Shown: positions 6,075 to 6,249 of the stretch, one piece after another | Layout of the letters: every line of letters begins with the position of its first letter | Position numbering within the stretch: the stretch's first letter is position 1 | From: an uncultured Saprospiraceae bacterium | Lineage (GTDB): Bacteria > Bacteroidota > Bacteroidia > Chitinophagales > Saprospiraceae | Assembly (NCBI GenBank): GCA_937969485.1 | Contig: CALBVQ010000059.1 | Location: 1 to 6,249 of the forward strand | Reading direction: 5' to 3' | Length of the DNA: 6,249 nt | Program-made: the position numbers and the translations under genes | The notes under the pieces: generated by a model | The model's input: only the letters and a program-made list of their open reading frames with translations | Told to the model about the DNA's origin: nothing | Database searches by the model: none

Positions 6075-6249
6075 CCGAAATATGCATTAAGATATTTACT
6101 ACGAGCTGAAACTGCTTCGATAATGGGAACGTCCAGCTCTTTTGATGCTCACCGTGATGGTGACCACGGCTGCGCTTCAAAAGAACTGTTGAGCTCCCAT
6201 TCTCTTTGCATTTTACGCTCCCGTGACGAAATCCTAATGCATAATTCGG
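6075..6249. repeat. Large imperfect palindrome, MITE-like or structured dispersed element (may run off the window)
   Basis: The left end CCGAAATATGCATTAAGAT (6075-6093) and the reverse complement of the right end, CCGAATTATGCATTAGGAT (6231-6249), agree at 17 of 19 bases. Inner arms also match: AATGGGA (6122-6128) with TCCCATT (6195-6201), and AGCTCTTTTGA (6135-6145) with TCAAAAGAACT (6177-6187) at 10 of 11 positions. The centre is the odd palindrome GGTGACC (6159-6165), with CCGTG (6152-6156) and CACGG (6165-6169) as a competing inner stem. The terminal matching reaches the last base of the window, so the true right end is unseen. Partial open frames exist on both strands (plus from ATG 6123; minus from an ATG at 6211), but the symmetry argues for structure over coding. 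No transposase is present. A non-autonomous transposable element, an IS end region or a repeated RNA hairpin are all possible. Confidence 0.6.

Noticed and set aside
6123..6249. Plus-strand partial open frame starting MGTSSSFDAH
   Set aside because: It lies wholly within the imperfect palindrome, and the opposite strand also has a short frame. The symmetry better explains the sequence than coding does.

Overview
The window looks like chromosomal DNA from an AT-rich member of the Bacteroidota, probably Cytophagales-like. The evidence is a two-component pair of the kind common there (periplasmic beta-propeller plus Y_Y_Y sensor kinase with a LytTR regulator), start codons without Shine-Dalgarno sequences, and a TAnnTTTG-type promoter box before tatD. 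The assignment below phylum level is a guess. All four confident genes lie on the minus strand and are read from right to left.

Layout from the left. Positions 1-57 hold nothing recognisable, apart from a possible decayed repeat edge. Positions 58-427 are a tandem array of a 153/154-bp non-coding unit in 2.4 copies, rich in hairpins that look meaningful when read on the plus strand (UUCG loop followed by T8, a long interrupted stem, and a GAAA-capped stem). Positions 460-1212 encode a LytTR response regulator and 1214-4216 its sensor histidine kinase. The two are one base apart and almost certainly co-transcribed, with the kinase first. Positions 4343-4942 encode a short CutC-family protein and 4939-5706 a TatD-family metal-dependent hydrolase. 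These two overlap by ATGA and form a second unit driven by a promoter just upstream of tatD.

Positions 5707-6249 hold no convincing gene. They contain the tatD promoter, a 55-codon open frame of doubtful status (5860-6027), two short perfect hairpins, and a roughly 175-bp imperfect palindrome (6075-6249) that runs to the window edge and may continue past it. The palindrome has 19-bp ends matching at 17 positions and is centred on GGTGACC. It resembles a non-autonomous mobile or dispersed structured element.

Functionally, the kinase should sense something in the periplasm and phosphorylate the regulator on Asp56; the LytTR domain then acts on promoters not identifiable here. TatD and CutC are housekeeping-type enzymes with no evident link to the signalling pair. 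The parts that ordinary annotation leaves unexplained are the two non-coding structured repeats at the window edges. No complete new defence or mobile system is visible.
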